Below are positions 19,762 to 27,996 of a stretch of DNA of 64,000 nt, piece after piece. Source of the stretch: Metabacillus sp. B2-18. GTDB taxonomy: Bacteria > Bacillota > Bacilli > Bacillales > Bacillaceae. The notes under the pieces are model-generated. The model was given only the letters and a program-made list of their open reading frames with translations. It did not search any database and had not been told where the DNA came from. The number at the start of each line of letters is the position of its first letter. Position 1 is the first letter of the stretch. The stretch spans positions 3,199,501 through 3,263,500 of the forward strand of contig NZ_CP088245.1 in NCBI RefSeq assembly GCF_021117275.1, read 5' to 3'. Both the position numbers and the translations under genes were made by a program.

Positions 19762-20427
19762 TTATTCTAAATTGGAAGTTACTAGTGTTTGATAAGTAGT
19801 CCAGTCTTCGCTAAATTGTAAACGACCTTTATCTGTCATAGGGTGCTCAATCATTTGCATTAACACTCGGTAAGGCATAGTTACCGCTTTTGCTCCTAGT
19901 GATGCAACATCAACAATATCATGACTTCCCCTTAAACTTGCTCCAATTACCTTTGTGGAAATATTTTGAACCTGAAATACATTTACTATCTCTTGAATAA
20001 GATTCAAACCGGACAGGCCAATATCATTTATTCTACCAACATAAGGACTAACATAGGCTGCACCTGCATTCGCAGCTAAAATTGCCTGTGAAACTGAATA
20101 AACAAGTGTCATATTTGTTTCAATTCCTTGATTCGTTAGAACTCTTGTGGCTTTTAGGGCTTCTACACACATTGGTAACTTAATAACTGGCTTGTCTAAT
20201 ATTTCAATTATTTGAAGTGCTTCCTTTACCATTTCATCAGATGTTTCACTTACAACTTGATACCATACCTTCCCATTAACAATTGAGTTTATCTTTGCCA
20301 AGACTTCTTTGTGTGGTAAGTTTTGTTTTGATAAGATTGATGGATTGGTAGTAACTCCATCCAAGATAGATAAAGATTGAGCCTCCTCGATTTCATTAAA
20401 ATTTGCTGTATCAATATAAATTTCCAT
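19762..20427 (-). CDS. fructose-6-phosphate aldolase/transaldolase-like protein (FSA/TalC family)
   Basis: A 221-residue small transaldolase-family protein. MEIYIDTANFNEIEEAQSL and DGVTTNPSIL are the family opening. The Schiff-base lysine is Lys83 in VIKLPMC. Gln57 in WYQVV occupies the place of Gln59 of E. coli FSA, where true transaldolases have Glu, so aldolase activity is the better guess. YVSPYVGRINDIG carries the conserved Tyr and Arg. It may act on a ketose phosphate made by a kinase of the island. ATG with AAGGA; a TTG three codons earlier is ignored. Confidence 0.86.
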   Translation of the reverse strand: MEIYIDTANFNEIEEAQSLSILDGVTTNPSILSKQNLPHKEVLAKINSIVNGKVWYQVVSETSDEMVKEALQIIEILDKPVIKLPMCVEALKATRVLTNQGIETNMTLVYSVSQAILAANAGAAYVSPYVGRINDIGLSGLNLIQEIVNVFQVQNISTKVIGASLRGSHDIVDVASLGAKAVTMPYRVLMQMIEHPMTDKGRLQFSEDWTTYQTLVTSNLE

Positions 20428-20538
20428 TATTATCAATCCTTAATTTTAATATTTTTTATTTCAGAAATTTAAATCTCAAGTTTTACATAGTTTTATTCCT
20501 TCCATGTAACTAGGACGTTTTTATTTGGACAATGTTTA

Positions 20539-21276
20539 TCAATAAGTTAAATTAACTGTAAAACTACTAAAGTCTCCCCTGTATCTAGCTATCGTATATT
20601 CAAAAGGTTGATTATTCTTTAAATAACCCGTTGTTTTGATTGACATAACAGCTGCACCAATTTCTAGACTTAGACTTTCTGCATCTTTCTCCTCCACATT
20701 TATTGCCTCTAAAACTCGTGTTGCCCTATCAATCTGTAGATTATATTTACTACATAATAATTCATAAAGAGATGAATTTGTTAAATCATCATCTTTTAAT
20801 GAAGTTGCCAGTTCTATTGGAACATATGTTGATACTAGAACAATAGGCCTGTTTTCAATTAATCTGATTCTTTCAATATAAGTAAATCCTTTATAAGAAG
20901 TTCCAAAAATACTTTCTAACATTGGTAAAGGGGCTAATTGTTTTTGAGTGACAACCTGAGTTGTAAACGGAAGCCCCATCTGCTTCATATCATTATTAAA
21001 GCTTGTTAAAGTTTCCAAAAATTGTTGAAATACTTTCGGTTTGGCAACAAAAGTTCCAAGACCTTTCCTTCGAATTAATGATCCATCATTTACAAGCTCA
21101 TTAAGTGCTTGTCGAACAGTAGGTCTACTAATTTCAAAAGTTTCGGAAAGCTCCCTCTCTGAAGGAATAGTATGCTCTGGTTGCAAGTATCCATTTTCAA
21201 TGGAGTTTTTAATAATATCCTTTAGTTGATAATAGAGTGGAAGTGGACTTTCCTTATTTATCTTTCCTTTTAGCAT
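20539..21276 (-). CDS. GntR family regulator with UTRA domain
   Basis: A 245-residue HutC-subfamily repressor. The N-terminal winged helix (PLYYQLKDIIKNSIENGYL, SERELSETFEISRPTVRQAL, LIRRKGLGTFVAK) covers about residues 10-75. The C-terminal UTRA ligand domain has TYIERIRLIENRPI and FEYTIARYRGDFSSFTVNL. It is first in the minus-strand run leading to the transaldolase-like and kinase genes, so it probably controls them. The ATG at 21276 is favoured over an upstream in-frame GTG that overlaps the Shine-Dalgarno. An inverted repeat straddling its own -10 suggests autoregulation. Confidence 0.88.
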   Translation of the reverse strand: MLKGKINKESPLPLYYQLKDIIKNSIENGYLQPEHTIPSERELSETFEISRPTVRQALNELVNDGSLIRRKGLGTFVAKPKVFQQFLETLTSFNNDMKQMGLPFTTQVVTQKQLAPLPMLESIFGTSYKGFTYIERIRLIENRPIVLVSTYVPIELATSLKDDDLTNSSLYELLCSKYNLQIDRATRVLEAINVEEKDAESLSLEIGAAVMSIKTTGYLKNNQPFEYTIARYRGDFSSFTVNLTY

Positions 21277-21299
21277 ATTGTTTTTCACCTCATCATCGT

Positions 21300-21339
21300 T
21301 GGTAAAGTTTTATGTTAAGATGATAAGTTGTCTTTACCA
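21300..21339 (-). promoter_or_regulatory. gntR promoter with flanking inverted repeat operator
   Basis: TGGTAAAG at 21300-21307 and CTTTACCA at 21332-21339 form a perfect 8-bp inverted repeat with half-site centres 32 bp apart (about three helical turns). A -10-like TATCAT lies between them and TTAACT 17 bp upstream could be the -35. The layout fits a dimer-pair operator for the GntR regulator. Confidence 0.52.
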
Positions 21340-21414
21340 CTAAGTTAATTAAATCATAATTTATTTCTAATTTTCAGTCAATAAAAAATTGATATTCCAT
21401 AATAAAATTTTATC

Positions 21415-21450
21415 AAAAACAAACAGCCCCTTTTTGGGCTGTTTGTTTTT
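21415..21450 (-). terminator. rho-independent terminator of the M23 peptidase gene
   Basis: A 15-bp stem (AAAAACAAACAGCCC with GGGCTGTTTGTTTTT) and a 6-nt loop, 15 nt beyond the peptidase stop. Its symmetric A/T ends mean it could work on both strands. Confidence 0.85.
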
Positions 21451-21465
21451 TCATTTAATTCAGGT

Positions 21466-22269
21466 CTAATGAATATCGCTAAATTGCTTTTCCTCAGTAT
21501 CCAAAGAATGAAAAGCATAGTTATCTTCATTCAAATATAAAGTTAATTTTTGTTCTGGATAAATAAGATCAGTTTCAAGATCATTCCATTCCTGCAGAGA
21601 CTTTATTGATACATCATACTCACTGGATAGTCCCCAAAGAGTATCACCTTTAGTTACCGTAATTACCTTCTTCTGAACTTCTTGTTTTTTTATCTTGTTT
21701 TTCTTAGATTCTTCTTGTATTTGATTATGATCTTTATTTTCCATTTCCTTCTTTTCTTGATTAGCATGTGCAGTATGAGATTCTAATACAAATAATGGAT
21801 CTAATGCGTGTTCTTTTTCATACGTCCATTCACCTTCATGTAATTCAAAATGTAAATGTGTTCCTGTAGAAATTCCCGTGTTACCAATAATCCCCACTAC
21901 TTGTCCCTTTTTAACAGTCTCGCCTTCTTCAACATTTCTTTTACTTAAATGAGCATATACTGTTTCATAGCCTTCTGGATGTTCTATAAAAACAACGTTT
22001 CCATATGAATCTGAATAATAAGATTTTGTTACTTTTCCAGCTGAAACAGATACAATCTCCTCACCCTCTGGAGCAGCAATATCTATTCCTTTATGTTTTC
22101 CATGTCGTGTTCCGAATGTATCTGTTATTGTCCCATTAACAGGTTGTACCCATTGATCTTCCAGCTCTTTTATGTATGATTTTGCTTGCACATAATTCTT
22201 TTCTATTACTAACATCCCAATCACCATACTCAATGTTAATAAAACTAAACTCATTCTTCTAACTAGCAT
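21466..22269 (-). CDS. M23 family metallopeptidase with C-terminal LysM domain
   Basis: A 267-residue secreted or membrane-anchored cell-wall enzyme. A hydrophobic helix (about residues 5-25) comes first. The M23 (LytM-type) domain spans about 40-150 with the zinc ligands in HGKHKGIDIAAPEG and THLHFELHEG. A Lys/Glu-rich linker follows, then a LysM peptidoglycan-binding domain (VTKGDTLWGLSSEYDVSIKS) near 205-250. All catalytic ligands are present, unlike SpoIIQ. It most likely cleaves peptide cross-links. ATG with AGGAGGAG. No partner gene is attached; two copies of CCATATCTATA lie upstream. Confidence 0.88.
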   Translation of the reverse strand: MLVRRMSLVLLTLSMVIGMLVIEKNYVQAKSYIKELEDQWVQPVNGTITDTFGTRHGKHKGIDIAAPEGEEIVSVSAGKVTKSYYSDSYGNVVFIEHPEGYETVYAHLSKRNVEEGETVKKGQVVGIIGNTGISTGTHLHFELHEGEWTYEKEHALDPLFVLESHTAHANQEKKEMENKDHNQIQEESKKNKIKKQEVQKKVITVTKGDTLWGLSSEYDVSIKSLQEWNDLETDLIYPEQKLTLYLNEDNYAFHSLDTEEKQFSDIH

Positions 22270-22456
22270 TTTTCTCCTCCTGTTTCATTTTTTGGCTTAT
22301 AGTTTTTATTTAATAGCCATATCTATAGAATTTTCCGAGGAATTCCCTTTTTACATTAACCATATCTATAAAATTTACTCAATGGTCATTGTATAAAGGC
22401 CCGTCTTAAAAAAGAACATGTGTAGTATGTAACATTATTTTCCTAACTATACATAA

Positions 22457-22484
22457 AAAGAGACTCAAAATTTTGAGCCTCTTT
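22457..22484 (-). terminator. rho-independent terminator of sigX-rsiX
   Basis: AAAAGAGACTCAAAA pairs with TTTTGAGCCTCTTT (one G-T/C mismatch) directly after the rsiX stop, with a minus-strand T run. Confidence 0.82.
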
Positions 22485-22486
22485 CG

Positions 22487-23719
22487 TTATTTAATCGGAT
22501 TTGGTGAGTATGGTACCTCAATTGGGTTTGTAATATCCATAACACCAATTCTTTCTTCATTTATCCCATTAAACTTAACTGTTTTATAACCAAACTCTTT
22601 CGCGGTTAACAAGAGTGATTCTAACATCATAATACTTTGTTCGTTGTTTTCAATTTTTGTCTTATCATCAAATTCAATATTCAGTTGATTATCATTTTCT
22701 CTAATATTAATCATTATATTATTTCCAATAGATGGTGATAAATTGTATTCTGGTAATCCATTCTTCATTAAATCAATTGCTTCAATCATTGTCTTCAATG
22801 GATCAGGCGAAGGGACTAGTAGCTTTTTTGTACTCTCATCGTGTTGATATATCAAGTAGGCTTTTTTCCTTAATTGAGGAATATCTATTTCGGTGACCAA
22901 TCCTGAATTTCCGAATAAAATACCTTCCTTCCCATTTGTTGAAAGATTTGCCTTTTTCACACCAATCCAACGAAATGTTTCTTGAATTGTTTCCTTAAAC
23001 ATCACCTCTCCTGAAGAAGAAGTGATGCCTCCCTCTCCTTTATAATCAATATAAATTTCTGAAGGGTCTTCTTTTGTAGAAAGTTCCGAATTCTTAAGCT
23101 CAAAGGAAACTGGTCCTAACTCATCAAAGAAATCCTCGGGTATAAACTCAAGTATTCTCTCTAGTTTTTCTTCGTTGTTATTTCCTTGCAAAGTAACTGG
23201 AATAACATTTTGAGCCATTTCATCAGTTAACCCAACTGTTACAGTTCTTTCAGGATCAATAGCATTTGTGACATAAGTGATGTTTTCTTCCTCTAACAAT
23301 GTTTTCTCTTCCATGTTTTCTGTATCAAGAGCGATGCTTTCATTTTGATCCTCAATTATTGTAGATTCATTTATGTTTTTTTCCTCTACTTCTGATGCTT
23401 CCGATGCTTTTTGTGCTTCTGGTGCCTTTGCCATTTCATTTTTTGAGGTTTCCTCTGAAGATGTAGTGGCCATATCCATTGCGCTTTCCTCACTAGAGGA
23501 GGTGAAGCCATTAAATAAATATGGAGTCATAATCGCAAAGATCATAAGAGCTGCAACAGTTGCAATTGCAGGAGCAATCCAGGTTTTCGTTCTCTTTTTA
23601 ACACGTTGTTTATATTGTATCTGTTGATAAATTTGATCAGCAGTTCGTTTATCCTTGACAGAGGGTAACTGCTGTAAAAGCTGCTCAAGCTGGTCTTCAT
23701 TCAACTCCCGTTTTCTCAA
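22487..23719 (-). CDS. rsiX: anti-sigma-X factor RsiX
   Basis: A 410-residue single-pass membrane protein. The cytosolic N-terminus (about 1-45) would bind sigma-X, a transmembrane helix covers about 47-70 (WIAPAIATVAALMIFAIMTP), then a long acidic Ser/Glu-rich stretch and a folded extracellular part with GerMN-like character at about 180-400. It overlaps sigX by 23 nt and starts at TTG seven bases after AGGAGGGG, which indicates coupled translation. Position right after sigX is as in B. subtilis. The linker is longer than in B. subtilis RsiX. Confidence 0.9.
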   Translation of the reverse strand: MRKRELNEDQLEQLLQQLPSVKDKRTADQIYQQIQYKQRVKKRTKTWIAPAIATVAALMIFAIMTPYLFNGFTSSSEESAMDMATTSSEETSKNEMAKAPEAQKASEASEVEEKNINESTIIEDQNESIALDTENMEEKTLLEEENITYVTNAIDPERTVTVGLTDEMAQNVIPVTLQGNNNEEKLERILEFIPEDFFDELGPVSFELKNSELSTKEDPSEIYIDYKGEGGITSSSGEVMFKETIQETFRWIGVKKANLSTNGKEGILFGNSGLVTEIDIPQLRKKAYLIYQHDESTKKLLVPSPDPLKTMIEAIDLMKNGLPEYNLSPSIGNNIMINIRENDNQLNIEFDDKTKIENNEQSIMMLESLLLTAKEFGYKTVKFNGINEERIGVMDITNPIEVPYSPNPIK

Positions 23720-24248
23720 TCGAAAGCCCCTCCTTTTCAGACAAATTGTTTATATGTTTTTGCAATTGCTTAATTGCACGGTGTTGTGTTGTTTTTACTT
23801 TACTCACAGTCCAACCTAATACCTCTGCTGTTTCCGTAATCGATAACTCTTGAATATATCGTAAAATTACGACACTACGTTGATCAATTGAACAAGAATG
23901 TAACGCTCGGTATATCCATTGAACTTGTTCATTTTGAATAGCGACTTCATCAGGTAATGGTTGTTGTTCATCTTCAATCTGTTGTTTATCCCAATCAAAT
24001 CGCTCTAGTATTCTTTGACGGATTGTTTTTTGTTTGCGAAACCAATCAATAGCCACATGTCTCGCAATAGAAATAAGCCATGTTTTTTCACTGCTTCTAC
24101 CTTCAAATTTGTCATACGATTTTAATACACGAATATAAACTTCCTGAACAAGATCCTCTGCTTGTTCACGGTTTTTTACCATATAAAACAAAAATTGAAA
24201 AAGATCATGATGATATTTTTCATATAATTGTTGAAAGGTATCCTCCAT
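23697..24248 (-). CDS. sigX: ECF RNA polymerase sigma factor SigX
   Basis: A 183-residue ECF sigma factor. Region 2 (about residues 5-75) contains HDLFQFLFYMVKNREQAEDL and FEGRSSEKTWLISIARHVAI; region 4 (about 120-170) contains the helix-turn-helix SITETAEVLGWTVSKVKTTQ. Similarity to B. subtilis SigX is strong throughout, including the RKQKTIRQRILERFDWD linker. SigX directs cell-envelope modification genes (for example dlt and pssA in B. subtilis). It sits upstream of rsiX in the standard order and has a matching autoregulatory promoter. ATG with GGAGGG. Confidence 0.95.
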   Translation of the reverse strand: MEDTFQQLYEKYHHDLFQFLFYMVKNREQAEDLVQEVYIRVLKSYDKFEGRSSEKTWLISIARHVAIDWFRKQKTIRQRILERFDWDKQQIEDEQQPLPDEVAIQNEQVQWIYRALHSCSIDQRSVVILRYIQELSITETAEVLGWTVSKVKTTQHRAIKQLQKHINNLSEKEGLSIEKTGVE

Positions 24249-24273
24249 GAATTACCCTCCGTTCATAAATATA

Positions 24274-24299
24274 GTCGTAAAGAACAATGTAAGGTTTCA
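24274..24299 (-). promoter_or_regulatory. autoregulatory sigma-X (ECF) promoter of sigX
   Basis: Minus-strand TGAAAC (24294-24299), 16-bp spacer, CGAC (24274-24277). This is the ECF pattern of the B. subtilis sigX promoter (TGTAAC-16-CGAC) with one change in the -35. It lies 26 bp upstream of the sigX ATG. Confidence 0.78.
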
Positions 24300-24523
24300 C
24301 CTAAAAGGTACGTAATTTAATTGAAATATTTATGTAATATTTGCCATAACTATCTTCTACTTTACCATGTTTTATAGAACTATTATATAGTTTATAATCG
24401 TATTCTCTTAAACTTCTAATTACTATAAGATCTTTATCATTTCACCATTTAGTAGGGGTCTTTACCTTTTATTACATCTATCTTTGACTCCTGGCTGATA
24501 AAGGCTCATGTTTTTCAAAAAAC

Positions 24524-24561
24524 AAAAAATCGCATGCTTAACAAGTAGCATACGATTTTTT
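24524..24561 (-). terminator. rho-independent terminator of the adenosyltransferase gene
   Basis: AAAAAATCGTATGCTACTTG on the minus strand pairs with a near-perfect complement ending in CGATTTTTT. It is 26 nt after the stop of the upstream gene and so isolates sigX. Confidence 0.88.
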
Positions 24562-24586
24562 CCTATCCGTTATATTATATTAATCA

Positions 24587-25177
24587 TTAAGAATCTTTTT
24601 TCTCTTTACTAGAAGACTTCGTTTTGAACACAAGAGCACTTCGCTCATATTCAACGTCCTTAACACCTAATCGATGATTGATTACCCTTGCAATGGCAAA
24701 AAAATAGTCCGACAATCGATTTAGATATTTTAATACAACTTCGTTTATTTCCATCTCTTTTTGTAATGAAACGGTGCACCTTTCTGCCCGTCTTGTGACA
24801 GTTCTTGCGATGTGAACAGCTGCTGCAGCAGGGCTTCCACCTGGAAGAATGAATCGCTCTAATTCAGGGGCTTCCTTTACATAAGCATCAATGCGATTTT
24901 CTAAGAACTCAACCATTTCATTGTTTGCTTTATAAGGGTATTTTTCTTTCACAACGGCTAAATCCCCCCCACAATCAAACAGCTCATGCTGGATTTTTTC
25001 AAGCTCTTGATATATATCCTGAAAAAGAGGTTCTGTCAGATGTGTCATCGCTTGACCAACAAAGCAATTAGCTTCATCAATTGTCCCATAAGCTTCTACA
25101 CGTAAATGATCTTTATCAACACGTCCTCCTATTATACTCGTTTTTCCACTATCACCTGTTTTTGTATATAAATTCAT
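24587..25177 (-). CDS. cob(I)yrinic acid a,c-diamide adenosyltransferase (PduO type)
   Basis: A 196-residue PduO-family ATP:corrinoid adenosyltransferase (YvqK-like). MNLYTKTGDSGKTSIIGGRV is the ATP-binding N-terminus; YGTIDEANCFVGQA and the helical-bundle motif AAAVHIARTVTRRAERCTV followed by LKYLNRLSDYFFAIARVIN are the active-site segments. It makes adenosylcobalamin from reduced corrinoid and ATP. An open frame reaches six codons upstream, but GGAGAGTGA precedes the ATG at 25177. It lies between resE and sigX, which are adjacent in B. subtilis, with its own terminators on both sides, so it appears to be an inserted single-gene unit. Confidence 0.93.
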   Translation of the reverse strand: MNLYTKTGDSGKTSIIGGRVDKDHLRVEAYGTIDEANCFVGQAMTHLTEPLFQDIYQELEKIQHELFDCGGDLAVVKEKYPYKANNEMVEFLENRIDAYVKEAPELERFILPGGSPAAAAVHIARTVTRRAERCTVSLQKEMEINEVVLKYLNRLSDYFFAIARVINHRLGVKDVEYERSALVFKTKSSSKEKKDS

Positions 25178-25262
25178 TTGTATCACTCTCCACATTTTTT
25201 AACTTACTATTATTAAACCATGTGTATGTTTTAAGGTCTAATGAATATATGCTAAAAAACAG

Positions 25263-25292
25263 ACAATCTTGTTTCTTATGAAACAAGATTGT
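25263..25292 (-). terminator. rho-independent terminator of resDE
   Basis: ACAATCTTGTTTC pairs with GAAACAAGATTGT over 13 bp, with a 4-nt loop and a downstream minus-strand TTTTTT, 10 nt after the resE stop. Confidence 0.9.
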
Positions 25293-25301
25293 TCGTCAGT
25301 A

Positions 25302-27101
25302 TTATTCAGATTCTAGCTTTTTTCGAGGTAAAAAGAAACTAAATGTCGTACCTTCACCTATTTTGCTATGAACAGTTATTTTTCCTTGGTGTGCTTCAAC
25401 AATGTTTTTAACAATCGCTAATCCAAGGCCTGTACCAGCTCTTCCTCTTGTTCTTGCTTTGTCTGCCTTATAAAAGCGTTCAAAGACAAATGGCAGATCC
25501 TCTTCAGGAATTCCACTTCCAGAATCTTGTACATCCATCGCTAAGCCATCTTTTTCTGATGTTACAGTTATCGACACAATTCCATTTTCATTCGTGTGAC
25601 GAATGGCATTATCTATTAAGTTCGTAAGCACCTGCTCAATTCGATCTGGATCTATTACATAATTGGTTTCATTAAGATGAATATCTGTTTGAAGATGAAT
25701 CATTTTATCCTTAGCAGGACCTTGAAATTTTCGGCTTATTTTGTCAATAAACTGTGGTATAGATACTTCATCCAAATTCAAGGATATATGTCCTGCTTCC
25801 ATTCTAGCCAAATCTAATAATTCGTTAACAAGTCTTCCCATTCGTAACGATTCATCATATATAACTTGAGCAATTTCCTTTTTCTCATCTTCCGTACTTG
25901 CAATGTCGTCAACGATGGCTTCACTATATCCTTGCAACATGGAAATAGGTGTTCTAAGCTCGTGACTAACGTTAGCAATGAAATCCTTTCGCAGCTTATC
26001 AAGTCGACGTTCTTCTGTCATGTCTCGTAGAACTGCAACAGCTCCTCTTACATATGATTGATTATATAAGGGTGTCATTAAAATAACCCAGCTTCTTCCT
26101 TGTATCATAATTTCAGTCATTTGTTCTTTTTCAGTATTAACAACTCGTTGAAATAAACCTTTTGCTTCAGGTGGGAGCTCTTCATCATTTTTGACTTGCA
26201 TTCCCTGCTCGTAATACCAGGCTTGTAAAAATCTTTCAGCAGGTGGGTTTGTTACTAAGATCGTACCATCAATATTTAAAGTGATAACACCATCAGCCAT
26301 ACTGCTTAAAATATTTGTTAAATGCTCTTTTTCCTGATTAAGAGCGTTAATATGAAACTTAAGCTGTTTTCCCATCTGATTAAAGGCTATTCCTAACTCC
26401 CCAATTTCATCGTTTGACATAATAGGAACTTTTGATTCAAATTTCCCTCTTGCCAGCTCCTGAGCTACCTCACGCATTTTTCTTAATGGATAGGTGATTC
26501 TTGTTGATAAGAAGAAGGCAAAAATAGTTGTTAAGATGATGGCAACTCCAGCGGCTAGGATGATATATTTTGTTGTCTCTTTTGTTGTTTCATGAACAGC
26601 TTGTAGAGATTGCGAAATATAGACTGCTCCTTTTTCTGTTTCTGACACCTTATATGGAATACCAACAATTAGTACCTCATCTTCACCGTTAGCAAAAACA
26701 TCATTTGGAGAATCTAAATTTGTACGTTTACTAATTTTTTCTCCTGCTGTAAGAGGTAATGATAATTCTTGATCATCTTTTATATCTTCAAATTCTAAAT
26801 GAGGCAGATCTTCGTCTATGATAGGCGAGTTCCAGTAAGAATCTTTATCTTCAATAATTAAAATATGAGTTAATTCATCTGTTAATTCCCACGCAATTGA
26901 TCTTGCTAAAGATTGATCCTCGTGACTTTCCATTATGGCAGAAACCTTTGTACTTAATTGTTGCAATTCATTTTCGGCTTCATCCACATGATAATTCTCA
27001 ATGAACTCTAGCATTAAAATCGTTAATACAAATAAAACAAAGGAAACGAGTAAAAGTATCGTTCCCCACAGTTTCCCTACTACACTTCTCCAGAGAATCA
27101 T
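25302..27101 (-). CDS. resE: sensor histidine kinase ResE
   Basis: A 599-residue membrane kinase. Two transmembrane helices (about 8-30 and 172-195) enclose an extracellular sensor region. HAMP follows at about 195-247, a PAS domain at about 255-355 ([20 protein letters not shown]), HisKA with the H-box [20 protein letters not shown] near 375, and the HATPase with [18 protein letters not shown] and [16 protein letters not shown]. It phosphorylates ResD in response to oxygen limitation and nitric oxide in B. subtilis. The ATG overlaps the resD stop by 4 nt. Gene order resA-B-C-D-E is complete. Confidence 0.95.
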   Translation of the reverse strand: MILWRSVVGKLWGTILLLVSFVLFVLTILMLEFIENYHVDEAENELQQLSTKVSAIMESHEDQSLARSIAWELTDELTHILIIEDKDSYWNSPIIDEDLPHLEFEDIKDDQELSLPLTAGEKISKRTNLDSPNDVFANGEDEVLIVGIPYKVSETEKGAVYISQSLQAVHETTKETTKYIILAAGVAIILTTIFAFFLSTRITYPLRKMREVAQELARGKFESKVPIMSNDEIGELGIAFNQMGKQLKFHINALNQEKEHLTNILSSMADGVITLNIDGTILVTNPPAERFLQAWYYEQGMQVKNDEELPPEAKGLFQRVVNTEKEQMTEIMIQGRSWVILMTPLYNQSYVRGAVAVLRDMTEERRLDKLRKDFIANVSHELRTPISMLQGYSEAIVDDIASTEDEKKEIAQVIYDESLRMGRLVNELLDLARMEAGHISLNLDEVSIPQFIDKISRKFQGPAKDKMIHLQTDIHLNETNYVIDPDRIEQVLTNLIDNAIRHTNENGIVSITVTSEKDGLAMDVQDSGSGIPEEDLPFVFERFYKADKARTRGRAGTGLGLAIVKNIVEAHQGKITVHSKIGEGTTFSFFLPRKKLESE

Positions 27102-27820
27102 GTATGATTTACCTCAAATTTATACCCTACTCCCCACACCGTAACAATCATCTTTGCTGCCTCTGGAGAAACTTTACTCAACTTCTCTCTTAATCGTTTA
27201 ACATGTGTATCCACTGTTCGTAAGTCACCAAAAAATTCATATTGCCATACTTCCTTCAATAACTTTTCCCGATCATACACTTTATCAGGAGTTTTAGCCA
27301 GAAAATACAATAATTCATATTCTTTAGGAGTTAAACTAACTTCATTTCCATCTGCAGTTACTCTATGTGCATCATGATCTATTGATAAATGAGGAAAAAC
27401 GATTACATTTTTTGCTTTTGTTTCTGTTTTTAAATATGAAGTTTGAGAAGATCTTCTTAGTAATGCTTTTACCCTTAGAACAACTTCTCTCGGGCTGAAA
27501 GGTTTTACAATATAATCGTCCACACCCGCTTCAAAGCCTTGTACCCTGTTTGCTTCTTCACCTTTTGCTGTTAACATAATAATCGGTGTTGCCTTTCTTT
27601 CACGTAATTGCTTGCATACCTCAACACCATCAATACCAGGCATCATTACATCTAACATAATTAAATCGTATTCATTGTTCAATGCTAATTCAAGTGCTTC
27701 ATCACCGTTCTCAGCTTCTTCAATTTCATAATTTTCTCTTTCTAAATACATCCGTAAAAGTCGACGAATTCGATCTTCATCATCAACGACTAAAATTCTG
27801 GCAAATTGGTTCTCTTCCAT
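27098..27820 (-). CDS. resD: response regulator ResD
   Basis: A 240-residue OmpR/PhoB-type regulator. The receiver has acidic Asp13/Asp14, phospho-acceptor Asp57 ([10 protein letters not shown]), TAKG near 84 and Lys in [11 protein letters not shown]. The C-terminal winged helix (about 135-235) has [20 protein letters not shown] and [14 protein letters not shown]. It controls aerobic and anaerobic respiration genes. An upstream in-frame ATG lacks a ribosome-binding site; AAGGAGGG precedes the ATG at 27820. A terminator upstream at 27895-27925 suggests its own promoter besides read-through from resABC. Confidence 0.95.
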   Translation of the reverse strand: MEENQFARILVVDDEDRIRRLLRMYLERENYEIEEAENGDEALELALNNEYDLIMLDVMMPGIDGVEVCKQLRERKATPIIMLTAKGEEANRVQGFEAGVDDYIVKPFSPREVVLRVKALLRRSSQTSYLKTETKAKNVIVFPHLSIDHDAHRVTADGNEVSLTPKEYELLYFLAKTPDKVYDREKLLKEVWQYEFFGDLRTVDTHVKRLREKLSKVSPEAAKMIVTVWGVGYKFEVNHT

Positions 27821-27894
27821 AATAAGAACCCTCCTTATAGGTAAGTGTTTCATATTTGGTATCTAATTATTATGTATGTACTAAGAGTATAACA

Positions 27895-27925
27895 AAAAGC
27901 CTTCACTGCAAAGAGTGAAGGCTTT
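27895..27925 (-). terminator. rho-independent terminator after resABC
   Basis: AAAGCCTTCACT pairs with AGTGAAGGCTTT, a 6-nt loop and then TTTTG on the minus strand, lying between resC and resD. Confidence 0.88.
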
Positions 27926-27996
27926 ATTAGCAGTGTTTATACTGATTGTATGTTTATAACTGATTATTTTGCTATTATTAAGCCAACTTATAGCAA

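Larger units (their letters stand above)
24249..24586. other. intergenic region between pduO-type gene and sigX
   Basis: A 338-bp gap. It holds the sigma-X promoter at 24274-24299 and the terminator at 24524-24561. The middle part, about 24300-24520, is A/T-rich with no recognised gene or structured RNA. Confidence 0.6.
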
